Shown here: one piece after another, positions 15,813 through 23,732 of the stretch
Layout: each line of letters begins with the position of its first letter
Numbering within the stretch: position 1 is the first letter of the stretch
Assembly: GCA_022827185.1 (NCBI GenBank)
Contig: JAJDTM010000014.1
Location: 1-34,720 of the forward strand
Source: Candidatus Poribacteria bacterium
Lineage (GTDB): Bacteria > Poribacteria > WGA-4E > WGA-3G
Length of the DNA: 34,720 nucleotides
Direction: 5' to 3'
Notes under the pieces: model-generated
Told to the model about the DNA's origin: nothing
Seen by the model: only the letters and a program-made list of their open reading frames with translations
Databases searched by the model: none
Position numbers and translations under genes: made by a program

Positions 15813-16964
15813 ATGAAGGAAATAGGACGCATTCTTTTATTATTCGGGTTTGGTGTGTTGCCTTTGTTTGGATTGGCTTCAGATAACTTACAACCACTGT
15901 CTAACTATGAACATAGAAAATTCGCAAACGATGCGCTTCTTGCGCAAGGTCCAACAGAACAAGAGACAAATCCCGTTGTGGCACCACAGCCAAAAACCGA
16001 ACTTGAGAACCCAACGCAAGATAGTAATTCTATAGAGCGCGATGAACGCGTAGAACAAACACCACCAAATGCCTCTAATGCGCCAACGCAGCAAGTTCAA
16101 AAAGGTGAAACTATTAAAGAAGCGGGGGCGGCGTGGGAAAAGACGCGGCGAATATTCAAGGTTGTTAACGATTATGAATTGGCATCAGATGAAGTCCTAA
16201 CAACCCTTGTCATGATTGCAGGTAATGCGAGGTTACAGGGAAGCGTCACTGGAAATGTGTTGGTACTTGGTGGAAATGTCGAACTTGTACCAGGTGCACA
16301 GGTGAACGGAACACTTCACCTTATTGGTGGACAGGTCACAGGAAATATGGAGGGTATAGCAGACCTTCAAGTGAGCAATCGCTGGCAGATGGTGCCCGCT
16401 GCAGTGAAACTCGTAATGCATCCACATGCTTTTTGGTACACGAGTAAAGAGACAAGTTGGCAATCAACACTCATCAAGTTTGGGCTTTTCCTGATTATGT
16501 ATTTACTGGTGGCAACCATATTTCCGAGACCGGTAAATGCAGTAAGCACACTATTGACGCATCAACCGATGCGGAGTATATTATTTAGCATCCTGATGTT
16601 AGTTATAATCCCGTTGATTTGCGCACTGTTGACCTTTTCAATTGTCGGCGTTCCATTCATGTTGTTAGGGCTATCCGCCTTACTGCCGTTAGCAATCTGT
16701 GGTAAAGCTGCGATTTTTCTTACGCTCGGCAATACCCTCTTTTCAGGTCGATTGAAACCGCTTGCAGTAATTTTCGGTTATCTTCTGTACTTCATGGCGA
16801 CAGCCTTGCCATATATTGATTGGATAACGTTTCTGATTATCAATACTATCGGCATTGGGGTCTGTTTCCTAAGTGGTCTCAATATGATGAGATCACAAGA
16901 TACGCGTCGAAACATCTCCACCTTCTCCAGTAACCAGTGGGGACCCCGGTCAGAAAGGGTGTAG
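15813..16964 (+). CDS. Exported bactofilin-like (polymer-forming) protein with C-terminal membrane domain
   Basis: A 383-residue protein. I chose the ATG at 15813 because it begins a good signal peptide (MKEIGRILLLFGFGVLPLFG); a GTG at 15801 is in frame but has no better ribosome site. A low-complexity polar linker (about 25-115, P/Q/N/T-rich) is followed by a repeating beta-helix-like stretch at 131-179 (MIAGNARLQGSVTGNVLVLG, then GTLHLIGGQVTGN). Its G-x-V-x-G-N spacing is that of bactofilin/'polymer-forming cytoskeletal' repeats. Residues 219-360 contain four or five membrane segments. This combination is common in predicted envelope proteins of unknown function. It is transcribed from the perfect promoter just upstream, and the next gene starts 5 bases after its stop, or overlaps it if the GTG is used. 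Confidence 0.7.
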   Translation: MKEIGRILLLFGFGVLPLFGLASDNLQPLSNYEHRKFANDALLAQGPTEQETNPVVAPQPKTELENPTQDSNSIERDERVEQTPPNASNAPTQQVQKGETIKEAGAAWEKTRRIFKVVNDYELASDEVLTTLVMIAGNARLQGSVTGNVLVLGGNVELVPGAQVNGTLHLIGGQVTGNMEGIADLQVSNRWQMVPAAVKLVMHPHAFWYTSKETSWQSTLIKFGLFLIMYLLVATIFPRPVNAVSTLLTHQPMRSILFSILMLVIIPLICALLTFSIVGVPFMLLGLSALLPLAICGKAAIFLTLGNTLFSGRLKPLAVIFGYLLYFMATALPYIDWITFLIINTIGIGVCFLSGLNMMRSQDTRRNISTFSSNQWGPRSERV

Positions 16965-16969
16965 TGCGC

Positions 16970-17977
16970 ATGCAACTGGCATCTCCATTTTTTTTGATGC
17001 TGCTGATCGCAGTACCGCTGCTGATAATTGCTTCTCGCTGGCTGCACAAAAGGACAATTACGCCGGTTGTGCGTTTTTCCGATTTTAACCACGGTTTTGC
17101 AGCAAGTGTTCAGCAGATGCGACAAACCCTCTCGATTCGAGCGTTGCCTATACTGAAATTCCTGAGATTCGTTGTCCTTGCACTTCTCGTTGTCACCCTC
17201 GCCCGTCCACAACTCTCTCAAAGCCGTGAGCATCAGTCAGCGAAAGGGATTGATATCCTCTTAGTTCTCGACATCTCGGAGAGTATGCGAGCAGAAGATT
17301 TTGAAGGGGCAAATCGCATCCAAACCGCTAAATCGGTTGTCAACAATTTCTTGATGGATCGCGAAAATGATCGCATCGGTTTAGTTGTTTTTGCTGGTGA
17401 AAGTTTCACGCTCTGTCCTTTGACTTTGGATTATTCGGTGTTGGCAGAATTACTCAGCGACATAGAGATCGGGCAGCTTGAAGACGGCACGGCTATCGGT
17501 GATGCACTTACGACTGCTATGCAACGCTTACGCGCCTCAGAATCAAAAACGAAGATCGTTATCCTGTTGACCGATGGCGAAAACAACGCTGGCAGCATCA
17601 ATCCAGGGGCAGCAGCATCTCTGGCACACGCCGACGGGATTAAGGTTTACACCATTGGAATGGGGAAAGAGGGTGGCGCGCGTATCCCTTATGCAGACAC
17701 GACATTCGGCAAACGATACCGCGAAGTGCTCACTTATCTTGACGAGGACACCCTAAAGCAGATTGCCCAGACGACAGGAGGACGCTATTTTCGCGCAACA
17801 GATGGACAATCACTCAAACAGATCTACGCAGAAATTGATCGTTTTGAAAAAACGCAGTTCGAGGTAATTAACGCTATCGTTCGGAAAGAGTTGATGGGAT
17901 ATTTCTTAATACCTGCAGTGCTACTGTTGGGGATTGAGATTCTATTGAGCAACACAGTACTACGAAAAATTCCGTAG
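16970..17977 (+). CDS. BatA-like membrane VWA-domain protein
   Basis: A 335-residue protein with membrane segments at about 5-22 and 62-78, a periplasmic-side VWA domain, and a C-terminal membrane segment (about 310-330). The metal-ion-dependent adhesion site is complete: D101-I-S-E-S105 (LVLDISESM), the Thr in DGTAIGDAL, and the Asp in ILLTDGENN. The motif V-V-F-A-G-E-S-F-T-L-C-P-L-T is typical of the BatA/BatB ('aerotolerance') proteins that work with MoxR ATPases. MoxR, BatB and DUF58 genes are absent here. A GTG at 16964 is an alternative start with better spacing to AAAGGG. It follows the bactofilin-like gene directly and is followed 13 bases later by the sugar isomerase gene. Confidence 0.85.
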   Translation: MQLASPFFLMLLIAVPLLIIASRWLHKRTITPVVRFSDFNHGFAASVQQMRQTLSIRALPILKFLRFVVLALLVVTLARPQLSQSREHQSAKGIDILLVLDISESMRAEDFEGANRIQTAKSVVNNFLMDRENDRIGLVVFAGESFTLCPLTLDYSVLAELLSDIEIGQLEDGTAIGDALTTAMQRLRASESKTKIVILLTDGENNAGSINPGAAASLAHADGIKVYTIGMGKEGGARIPYADTTFGKRYREVLTYLDEDTLKQIAQTTGGRYFRATDGQSLKQIYAEIDRFEKTQFEVINAIVRKELMGYFLIPAVLLLGIEILLSNTVLRKIP

Positions 17978-17990
17978 AATGGGAGAAGAA

Positions 17991-18752
17991 ATGGAAAATA
18001 TTATTGCATGTAACTTAGGCAGTTATCGACAGTTTGGTGCCAATGCGTATGCACACTTGGCAGAAATCGGTTTGACGAATGTGGAGATCGGTGTGCCTTC
18101 GGCTGAATCTGTCAACGAAGTTCAATCAAATTTGAACGCACACGGGCTCACCGCCACGAGCCTTTTAGGCCGTTGTGACATTCAGTCCGAAACGGTTGTC
18201 TCAGACTTTCAACCGACGCTGGAGATCGCCGATCAAATGGGTGTGAAGATCATCTTTGCAAGTGTTCATGCTGGTGACACAGACAGGAACGCCGTCTACG
18301 ACAGGCTCCGTGCTATCGGGGAGAATGCCGAGCCATCTGGTATCAAGGTGTGCTTGGAAACACATCCAGATTTAATACACAACGGCGACATCGCACTTGA
18401 GACAATGCAAGCCGTGAATCACCCAAACATCTGTGTCAATTTCGATACGGGTAACGTCTATTATTATAACCATAATGTGACCGCCGTTTCCGAGGTTCAG
18501 AAAGTTATCCCACACGTCGGTGCGGTTCACCTCAAGGATACAAATGGTGGCTATCGGACGTGGCACTTTCCGGCACTCGGTGAAGGCGTGGTCGATTTCA
18601 AAGCGGTCTTCCAGACGTTGAATGATGCCGGTTTCTACGGTCCGTTCACTATGGAATTAGAGGGTATCGAAGGTGAAACCGTTGACGAGGCAGGCATCCA
18701 AGCACGCGTAGCAGATTCGCTGCAACACCTGAAAAACATAGGGGTCATCTAA
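17991..18752 (+). CDS. Sugar phosphate isomerase/epimerase (xylose isomerase-like TIM barrel)
   Basis: A 253-residue protein. The start at 17991 is preferred because GGGAG sits 5-6 bases before it; the ATG at 17979 overlaps this site. The fold follows the AP_endonuc_2/xylose-isomerase-like barrel: VKIIFASVHAGD, then KVCLETHPD with the catalytic-type Glu, NICVNFDTGNVYYYNHN with the metal-binding Asp, VGAVHLKDTNG with its His, GEGVVDFKAVF, and FTMELEGIEGE with the last Glu. Such enzymes interconvert ketoses or inosose-like compounds with a divalent metal in the cytosol; the substrate is not evident. Its TAA overlaps the ATG of the cupin gene (TAATG), so the two are coupled and probably act on the same compound. 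Confidence 0.85.
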   Translation: MENIIACNLGSYRQFGANAYAHLAEIGLTNVEIGVPSAESVNEVQSNLNAHGLTATSLLGRCDIQSETVVSDFQPTLEIADQMGVKIIFASVHAGDTDRNAVYDRLRAIGENAEPSGIKVCLETHPDLIHNGDIALETMQAVNHPNICVNFDTGNVYYYNHNVTAVSEVQKVIPHVGAVHLKDTNGGYRTWHFPALGEGVVDFKAVFQTLNDAGFYGPFTMELEGIEGETVDEAGIQARVADSLQHLKNIGVI

Positions 18753-19126
18753 TGGATACAAATCTTTGCGTTATTCGACTGAGTGAAGGGGAGCGCATCG
18801 GCGATGTGCTTGGAAAAGCTTTGGACACCCCAGATATGACGACGATTGGGGCTTTCGCTGTTTCCAAAGAAAATCCGACCGAACTTCACTACCACGATTT
18901 CGATGAGTATTGGTATTTTACCGAAGGAACAACAACCGTGACGCTCCGAACAGCGGACGGGCAGTCTGAATCTTATCGTATCGGTCCCGGGGACCTGGTC
19001 GTCACACCGAAAGGTGTTGAGCATGGACATATCCCGGACGATGTGGTCAAAGGGGTGCAGTGGGTAAGCGTAATCCATCCCGATGCCCGTCGTGGGCATC
19101 TACATCGAGAATTCACATCGGCATAA
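18752..19126 (+). CDS. Small single-domain cupin
   Basis: A 124-residue cupin. The two motifs are H-Y-H-D-F-D-E-Y-W-Y-F (about 46-56, with the metal-binding H-x-H and E) and G-D-L-V-V-T-P-K-G-V-E-H-G-H (about 77-90). The spacing and length suit a metal-binding sugar-type cupin; some members are isomerases and others are sensors. Translation is coupled to the sugar isomerase by a one-base TAATG overlap, which suggests that the two handle the same sugar or sugar acid. The specific reaction is unknown. Confidence 0.8.
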   Translation: MDTNLCVIRLSEGERIGDVLGKALDTPDMTTIGAFAVSKENPTELHYHDFDEYWYFTEGTTTVTLRTADGQSESYRIGPGDLVVTPKGVEHGHIPDDVVKGVQWVSVIHPDARRGHLHREFTSA

Positions 19127-19174
19127 AGTTATAGATATATCCCGCTGTGCCGTAACGAACACGGAATACAGAAA

Positions 19175-19483
19175 ATGAATGCAGCAATCCTCACCAAACG
19201 CGAGATTAAACAGACCCTTCTCAGCCATCAGAACACGCTGAGAACCTACGGTGTGAAACGCCTTGGACTTTTCGGATCCTATGTTAGAGACACCGCTCAT
19301 AGCGAGAGCGACATCGATCTGCTTGTAGAGCTCGAGGAAGTGTCATTTGACCGGTATATGGAGCTCCGTATTTTTCTCGAGGATCTATTTCAGAAGAAGA
19401 TCGACCTCGTCATCGCTGATTCGCTCAAATCACGCTTGCGACCGCGCATTGAAGAGGAAGTTGAGTATGTCGCAGGACTTTGA
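19175..19483 (+). CDS. mntA: MntA-type minimal nucleotidyltransferase antitoxin
   Basis: A 102-residue protein with the motif G34-S35-x10-D46-x-D48 (LGLFGSYVRDTAHSESDIDL), the metal-binding signature of minimal nucleotidyltransferases. In type VII HepT-MntA systems this protein AMPylates and so silences the HEPN RNase toxin. The downstream hepT overlaps its end by 17 bases, the standard gene order. The ribosome site is weak. Nothing suggests that it is damaged. Confidence 0.88.
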   Translation: MNAAILTKREIKQTLLSHQNTLRTYGVKRLGLFGSYVRDTAHSESDIDLLVELEEVSFDRYMELRIFLEDLFQKKIDLVIADSLKSRLRPRIEEEVEYVAGL

Positions 19484-19811
19484 TATCTATCTTGAGGATA
19501 TATTAGAGGCAATAGATAGGATTCAAGCGTACGTACAGGATGTCACACGCGAGTCCTTTGAAGCGGATCGGATGCGGATTGACGCGGTCATCCGAAATCT
19601 TGAAGTCATTGGTGAAGCCGTTAAACAGGTGCCTGATTCCGTTCGAGAAAAGTATCCAAGTGTTGAATGGCGGAAGATTGCTGGGTTGAGAGACATCCTC
19701 ATTCACAAATATTTTGATGTCAATCTTGAGATTGTCTGGGGTGTGGTGCAATCAAATATTCCGATTTTGAAGACAGAGATTCAACAGATTCTCAAGCAGA
19801 AAAGCGAGTAA
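19467..19811 (+). CDS. hepT: HepT-type HEPN ribonuclease toxin (DUF86)
   Basis: A 114-residue all-helical HEPN protein. The start at 19467 is chosen because GAGGAAG sits 6 bases upstream; a longer in-frame reading to 19347 merely runs inside mntA. R75-D-I-L-I-H80-K-Y82 is the R-x4-H-x-Y motif: Arg and His make the RNase site and the Tyr is the residue AMPylated by MntA in studied systems. Residues 50-70 (EAVKQVPDSVREKYPSVEW) are the usual DUF86 lead-in. The two genes form a type VII toxin-antitoxin pair that appears intact. Confidence 0.9.
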   Translation: MSQDFDIYLEDILEAIDRIQAYVQDVTRESFEADRMRIDAVIRNLEVIGEAVKQVPDSVREKYPSVEWRKIAGLRDILIHKYFDVNLEIVWGVVQSNIPILKTEIQQILKQKSE

Positions 19812-19847
19812 TTCTATAGTGCACGCTTATTAAGAAAGGCGAAACTG

Positions 19848-20750
19848 ATGACAACACAAACAAATCCGTTGCCTCGGCGGCGGTTGGGACGCACAGAATT
19901 AGAGGTTACGTGTCTCGGTATGGGAGGCGCGGGTCTCGGTAGAGGTGATGTTACTGATGATGAAGCCATTGAGGCGGTACACCGAGCAATTGATTTGGGA
20001 ATCAACTATCTGGACACCGCACCACTTTATGGTGAGAGCGAAAGACGGGTAGGACTCGCACTCGCTGATGGTTGGCGGGAGAAGATTTATCTCGCCACGA
20101 AAACAGGCACACACCCTGAATGGCGCGGCGATTTTAGTGCAGCAGGCACGCGCCGCAGCGTCGAAAACAGTCTACGCCTGTTGGGAACAGACTACCTCGA
20201 TGTCTGCTTAGTGCATGATCCAGATAGCATGGACCCTGTCGTTGCGAAAGATGGTGCGTTGGATGAACTGCAGCGGATGCGCGAGGAAGGACTGATTAAG
20301 TTTATCGGACTTGGGGTCCGACAGCACGAATTCCATAAAATTGCCATTGAAACCGGTGTTGTGGATGTTATCCTAACGTACTTGGATTATACGCTCCTGA
20401 GCCAAACCGCAAACGAGTGGTTGATACCGCTTGCTGTTGAAAATGACATCGGGATTATTAATGGGAGTCCTATTGCGATGGGATTGCTTTCAGGTGTTGA
20501 GCCGGATGTGTCAGCGAAAAGTGATCACATAAGCAATTCTGAAGGCGCAAAGGCGTATCAACTTTGGCAGTGGGCAAATGATAACGATTTGAATTTACTG
20601 AACCTTGCGATTCAATTCTGTTTCCGTCAACCGCGGATTGCGATGAGCCTGACCGGTTCTAAGAACGCATCAGAAGTAGAGCAGAATTTCGCTGCAGCCA
20701 CAACACCAGTTCCCGATGATGTGTGGGAGCAGTTGCAAGCACTTTTGTAG
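19848..20750 (+). CDS. Aldo/keto reductase
   Basis: A 300-residue NADP(H)-dependent (beta/alpha)8-barrel oxidoreductase. The catalytic tetrad is D56, Y61 (YLDTAPLYGESE), K85 (YLATKTG) and H123 (CLVHDPD). The C-terminal cofactor-binding segment is MSLTGSKNASEVEQN. The family includes L-fucose/galactose-dehydrogenase-like members that begin similarly (R-R-x-L-G-R-T-x-L-x-V-T), so a sugar substrate is plausible but unproven. The next gene, an SDR, starts 11 bases after its stop with a strong AAGGAG between, so the two are probably one unit. Confidence 0.92.
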   Translation: MTTQTNPLPRRRLGRTELEVTCLGMGGAGLGRGDVTDDEAIEAVHRAIDLGINYLDTAPLYGESERRVGLALADGWREKIYLATKTGTHPEWRGDFSAAGTRRSVENSLRLLGTDYLDVCLVHDPDSMDPVVAKDGALDELQRMREEGLIKFIGLGVRQHEFHKIAIETGVVDVILTYLDYTLLSQTANEWLIPLAVENDIGIINGSPIAMGLLSGVEPDVSAKSDHISNSEGAKAYQLWQWANDNDLNLLNLAIQFCFRQPRIAMSLTGSKNASEVEQNFAAATTPVPDDVWEQLQALL

Positions 20751-20761
20751 AAGGAGATTTA

Positions 20762-21511
20762 ATGAAATTTCAGGGAAGGGTTGCATTGGTAACCGGCGGG
20801 AGCCGTGGTATCGGAAAGGCAACAGCACTTAAACTTGCAGGTGAAGGTGCGACTGTCGCTGTACATTATTCTCGCACGATTGATAAGGCGGAAGCCGTTT
20901 GTGAACAGATTCATAATATGGGACAAAAAGCGATACCTGTCCAAGCCGATATTGCCGATAGAGATGCCGTGAACAGAATGGTTGAGACGGTGACAGAAGC
21001 ACTCGGTCCAATAGAATTGTTGGTGAACAACGCAGGGGATGTCGGAGACATGACGTTTGAAGAACTAACCCCCGAACATTGGGATCGGATCGTCGCGGTT
21101 AACCTGACGGGTCCCTTCAACGTGCTATGGGCAGTTAAGCAAGGGATGATTGAAAGGCAATTTGGACGTATTGTTAATGTGTCGTCGATTGCTGCGTTGG
21201 CAGTCCGTCCGAACCAGTTGCCTTATGCGGCGGCGAAAGCCGGGGTGATCTCGCTGACGAAATCGTGCTGCGGGCCGCTTGCGGCACACAACATTCGTAT
21301 CAATTCGGTCGCGCCGGGTGCGATTGCCACGGATATGTTGGGTGAAGTCTCAACAGAGATGGCAGCGCAGCTGCGTTCAACGACACCACTCGGTAGGTTC
21401 GGTGAACCCAAAGAGATGGCAGATGTGATAGTGTTCCTCCTGAGCGAAGAATCAAGTTATATGACGGGGTCAACTGTTATCGCGAGCGGTGGACGCATCC
21501 TCATACCATAG
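20762..21511 (+). CDS. Short-chain dehydrogenase/reductase (SDR)
   Basis: A 249-residue classical SDR. The start at 20762 follows AAGGAG by 5-6 bases; an upstream extension to 20723 overlaps the AKR gene and is not real. Motifs are the cofactor loop T11-G-G-S-R-G-I-G18, N89-N-A-G92, catalytic S141/S142 (NVSSIAAL), and Y155-A-A-A-K159. The end MTGSTVIASGG is the usual 'T-G-x-x-x-x-x-D-G-G' region with Ser in place of Asp. It resembles FabG-like reductases and sugar dehydrogenases. The pairing with an aldo/keto reductase suggests a short sugar or polyol oxidation-reduction route. Confidence 0.92.
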   Translation: MKFQGRVALVTGGSRGIGKATALKLAGEGATVAVHYSRTIDKAEAVCEQIHNMGQKAIPVQADIADRDAVNRMVETVTEALGPIELLVNNAGDVGDMTFEELTPEHWDRIVAVNLTGPFNVLWAVKQGMIERQFGRIVNVSSIAALAVRPNQLPYAAAKAGVISLTKSCCGPLAAHNIRINSVAPGAIATDMLGEVSTEMAAQLRSTTPLGRFGEPKEMADVIVFLLSEESSYMTGSTVIASGGRILIP

Positions 21512-21584
21512 GCGCGTAAAGCGCGGAACAAGCGGTGGAAAGTAGGGAAGGCTGGAAGGTCCGAAGACTTACAGTCATCCTTCT

Positions 21585-22889
21585 TTATACAACTAATTCA
21601 AGAAGTGTGTCCCCAACTTCTAAATCGAACGCAATGAAAGTCTGTTTCCCTTCAACGAGAAATGTATCGCTCTGAAAATCGCGTCGGGAATGCACTTCGC
21701 GGAGGTCCCATCCATTGACCTGAACATGGCGGACCGGTGCATCAATAGCGAGTGTAAAGTTTGCTGTTGGGAATTGGGTCGAGAGGTTAATCTTTGGTGT
21801 CCCCCCCCTACCGCCCTTCTCAGGGGGGCAAGAAGCATCTCGTTCCGAAACTGAGATATTTGTGAGTTCACGTGCCATCCAGTAATGTCCTATTTCTGAA
21901 GTTTTCATCCAGCGCGTCTTTGTGCGATCTGGATCATAATCGTCAAGGCGTGACTTGACGGTTTTTAACACATCAAATCCCAATTTTTCGCCATTGAAAT
22001 AGAACCCGGGCCAATGTCCGACGAGGATGCACGGGAGCTCCTCCTCAAGAATCGGTGGCAAGCGACCGCCCTGTAAGTCTTCCGTGATAAACCTGTCGGC
22101 ATCTCCTAAATCGTAGCCTGTCCATCCCCCGAACCAGTCACCAGCACATGCGACAATACTGGCAATTGCGATGCCGTTCTCTTTTTCAGCATACCAGATA
22201 GGTACATCGGGGAGTTCATCGTGTTTGAGCCAGAGGAAGTAGAAGGGACGCGGGTTGTTATTGACATGCTGAGAGGCGGTTAGCACGGCTTTCGCATACA
22301 CCGCTTCTTGGCGTTTTCCGAAGGCACCCGGACTGGTCACACCTTCACACGGAATACCGACGTTATCGAGTATTTCCATCGCTGTGATGATATAGTCTGT
22401 AAGCCTATCATCAACGGGTGGATCCACCCACTCAACCTGCTCCCATGCCTCGGTAAGCGTGAATGTGTTGAGATCAACGACAGCCGTATGCGTGAGCATC
22501 TCCGGTGTCAAATCGAAACTGGGCCAGATAAGTTCGCGGTAAACTCGCATCCATGCCTGATATTCTATTATTGGAAAATCGGGAAACCCCTCATCAACAC
22601 GTCCGATTCCTGCGGGGTAGGGAATAAGACTGAATTTCCCCTTCACGCCGTTCTCCCAACACCATTCCGCCCATTCTGCTGCGAAATCTGCGGGGATTGT
22701 TGGTGGTATCTTTTTGAGTTGCGTGGCGTTACCCTCCCAACGGTCAGGTGGTACACCGGGCTGATGCCGTGCTTTCCATGCGTGTCGTTGGTGTATCCAG
22801 TAGTAGGTAAGATTAATGACCGGACACGAATCGTCAACGATAAGGGAGAGCGGGGTTCTTAGCAACGGGTTGCAGATAGTAGTGTTCAT
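21585..22889 (-). CDS. Polysaccharide deacetylase-like beta/alpha-barrel protein
   Basis: A 434-residue protein, start taken at the ATG at 22889 (MNTTICNPLLRTPLSLIVDD), since the longer reading to 22961 runs over the upstream stop region. LSLIVDDSCP near the start looks like the first NodB-type strand with its Asp pair, and VKGKFSLIPYPAGIG, PCEGVTSPGAFG and GHWPGFYFNGEK fit a deacetylase-like barrel with loop motifs. No family name is certain. The C-terminal ~100 residues look like a beta-sandwich (NFTLAIDAPVRHVQVNGWDL). Between the two parts lies C-P-P-E-K-G-G-R-G-G, encoded by a palindromic DNA repeat inserted in frame. It is the last of four minus-strand genes that include two epimerases and a glycerophosphodiesterase, so a carbohydrate or cell-surface role is plausible. 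Confidence 0.6.
   Translation of the reverse strand: MNTTICNPLLRTPLSLIVDDSCPVINLTYYWIHQRHAWKARHQPGVPPDRWEGNATQLKKIPPTIPADFAAEWAEWCWENGVKGKFSLIPYPAGIGRVDEGFPDFPIIEYQAWMRVYRELIWPSFDLTPEMLTHTAVVDLNTFTLTEAWEQVEWVDPPVDDRLTDYIITAMEILDNVGIPCEGVTSPGAFGKRQEAVYAKAVLTASQHVNNNPRPFYFLWLKHDELPDVPIWYAEKENGIAIASIVACAGDWFGGWTGYDLGDADRFITEDLQGGRLPPILEEELPCILVGHWPGFYFNGEKLGFDVLKTVKSRLDDYDPDRTKTRWMKTSEIGHYWMARELTNISVSERDASCPPEKGGRGGTPKINLSTQFPTANFTLAIDAPVRHVQVNGWDLREVHSRRDFQSDTFLVEGKQTFIAFDLEVGDTLLELVV
21801..21829. repeat. Palindromic C8/G6 repeat inserted in frame in a coding region
   Basis: Eight C (21801-21808), TACCGCCCTTCTCA, then GGGGGGC (21823-21829). The outer C and G runs pair as a hairpin. In the minus-strand gene it encodes C-P-P-E-K-G-G-R-G-G without breaking the frame, between two conserved-looking parts of the protein. 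Confidence 0.6.
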
Positions 22890-22942
22890 GATTTGTGTTT
22901 TCTGTCGGGATGGAAGCAGACTTTCAAAGGTAGCTGCTACAG

Positions 22943-23710
22943 TTAAACCTCCTGAAGGCAACTTCTGATGTAAGGCACATCATCTACCCACAAACCGTCA
23001 ACACCACCGAATTTCTGCGGCGAGACCGCCCAAGCGACCTCCTTTGCTGTCCGAATGAATCCGGCTTCCACAATAATCCCGTTTGCGCGTAGTTTCCCGA
23101 CTTTACGCGTAACAGCACGTGTAAAAGCGTTATAAAGTCCGAAGTGGTTAATCCGACTCCAACCCAAGATCATACGGTTTGCATCAATTGCGGTGGCTGC
23201 TTTGAGGAAATTCGCGAATGGGTTAATAAGAATCGCGCTCGTTTGCAATTTTGGTTCTAAACGTTTGGCCTCAATAAGCAGTTGCTTGTGCAGGTAAAAA
23301 GTGAGAATACTGGTGAGGTGGACAACCTCAAAATGCCGAATCCGTTCTATGATGATAGGGAGTATCTCTGGCGTGTCCGATTTCGGTTCAATGAAGCACG
23401 GTATCTGGTTTTCGCGCGTGAACTGGAGGGCATCATCAAGGTGTGCAACAGGTTCATCAGAGGTTAGCATCGTCAACTGTTGCACCTCTTGCCAAGTGAG
23501 TTCATTGAGCGGTATTGAACATCCGGTGGCCTTCCGAATATCGTCTCGGTTGAAGTCGACATGGATCAACACGGGTTGTTTGTCTTGGGTGAGACAAACA
23601 TCAAACTCATATCCATCGGCACCGTCTGTCAATGCCTGCTTAAAGGAAGCGAGTGTGTTTTCCGGCGCGCGTCCCATACCGCCACGATGTGCAAGAAGTT
23701 GAATATTCAT
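22943..23710 (-). CDS. Glycerophosphodiester phosphodiesterase
   Basis: A 255-residue GDPD that releases sn-glycerol 3-phosphate from glycerophosphodiesters. The start at 23710 (MNIQLLAHRGG) puts the family's opening motif at the N-terminus; the longer reading to 23779 runs into the stop region of the upstream epimerase. Residues H8-R9, E17-N18, E35-F-D37 and H50 form the usual catalytic and metal set (AHRGG...ENT, YEFDV, LIHVD). The C-terminal GVDGLWVDDVPYI matches the last barrel strand. There is no signal peptide, so it is a UgpQ-like cytosolic form. It lies 22 bases after the epimerase gene and 53 bases before the deacetylase-like gene. Confidence 0.9.
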   Translation of the reverse strand: MNIQLLAHRGGMGRAPENTLASFKQALTDGADGYEFDVCLTQDKQPVLIHVDFNRDDIRKATGCSIPLNELTWQEVQQLTMLTSDEPVAHLDDALQFTRENQIPCFIEPKSDTPEILPIIIERIRHFEVVHLTSILTFYLHKQLLIEAKRLEPKLQTSAILINPFANFLKAATAIDANRMILGWSRINHFGLYNAFTRAVTRKVGKLRANGIIVEAGFIRTAKEVAWAVSPQKFGGVDGLWVDDVPYIRSCLQEV

Positions 23711-23732
23711 AACGCATTGCTCAATACTCGAC

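Noticed and set aside
19347..19466. Longer N-terminus for HepT
   Set aside because: The extra 40 codons lie inside mntA in another frame and the ATG at 19467 has a good ribosome site.
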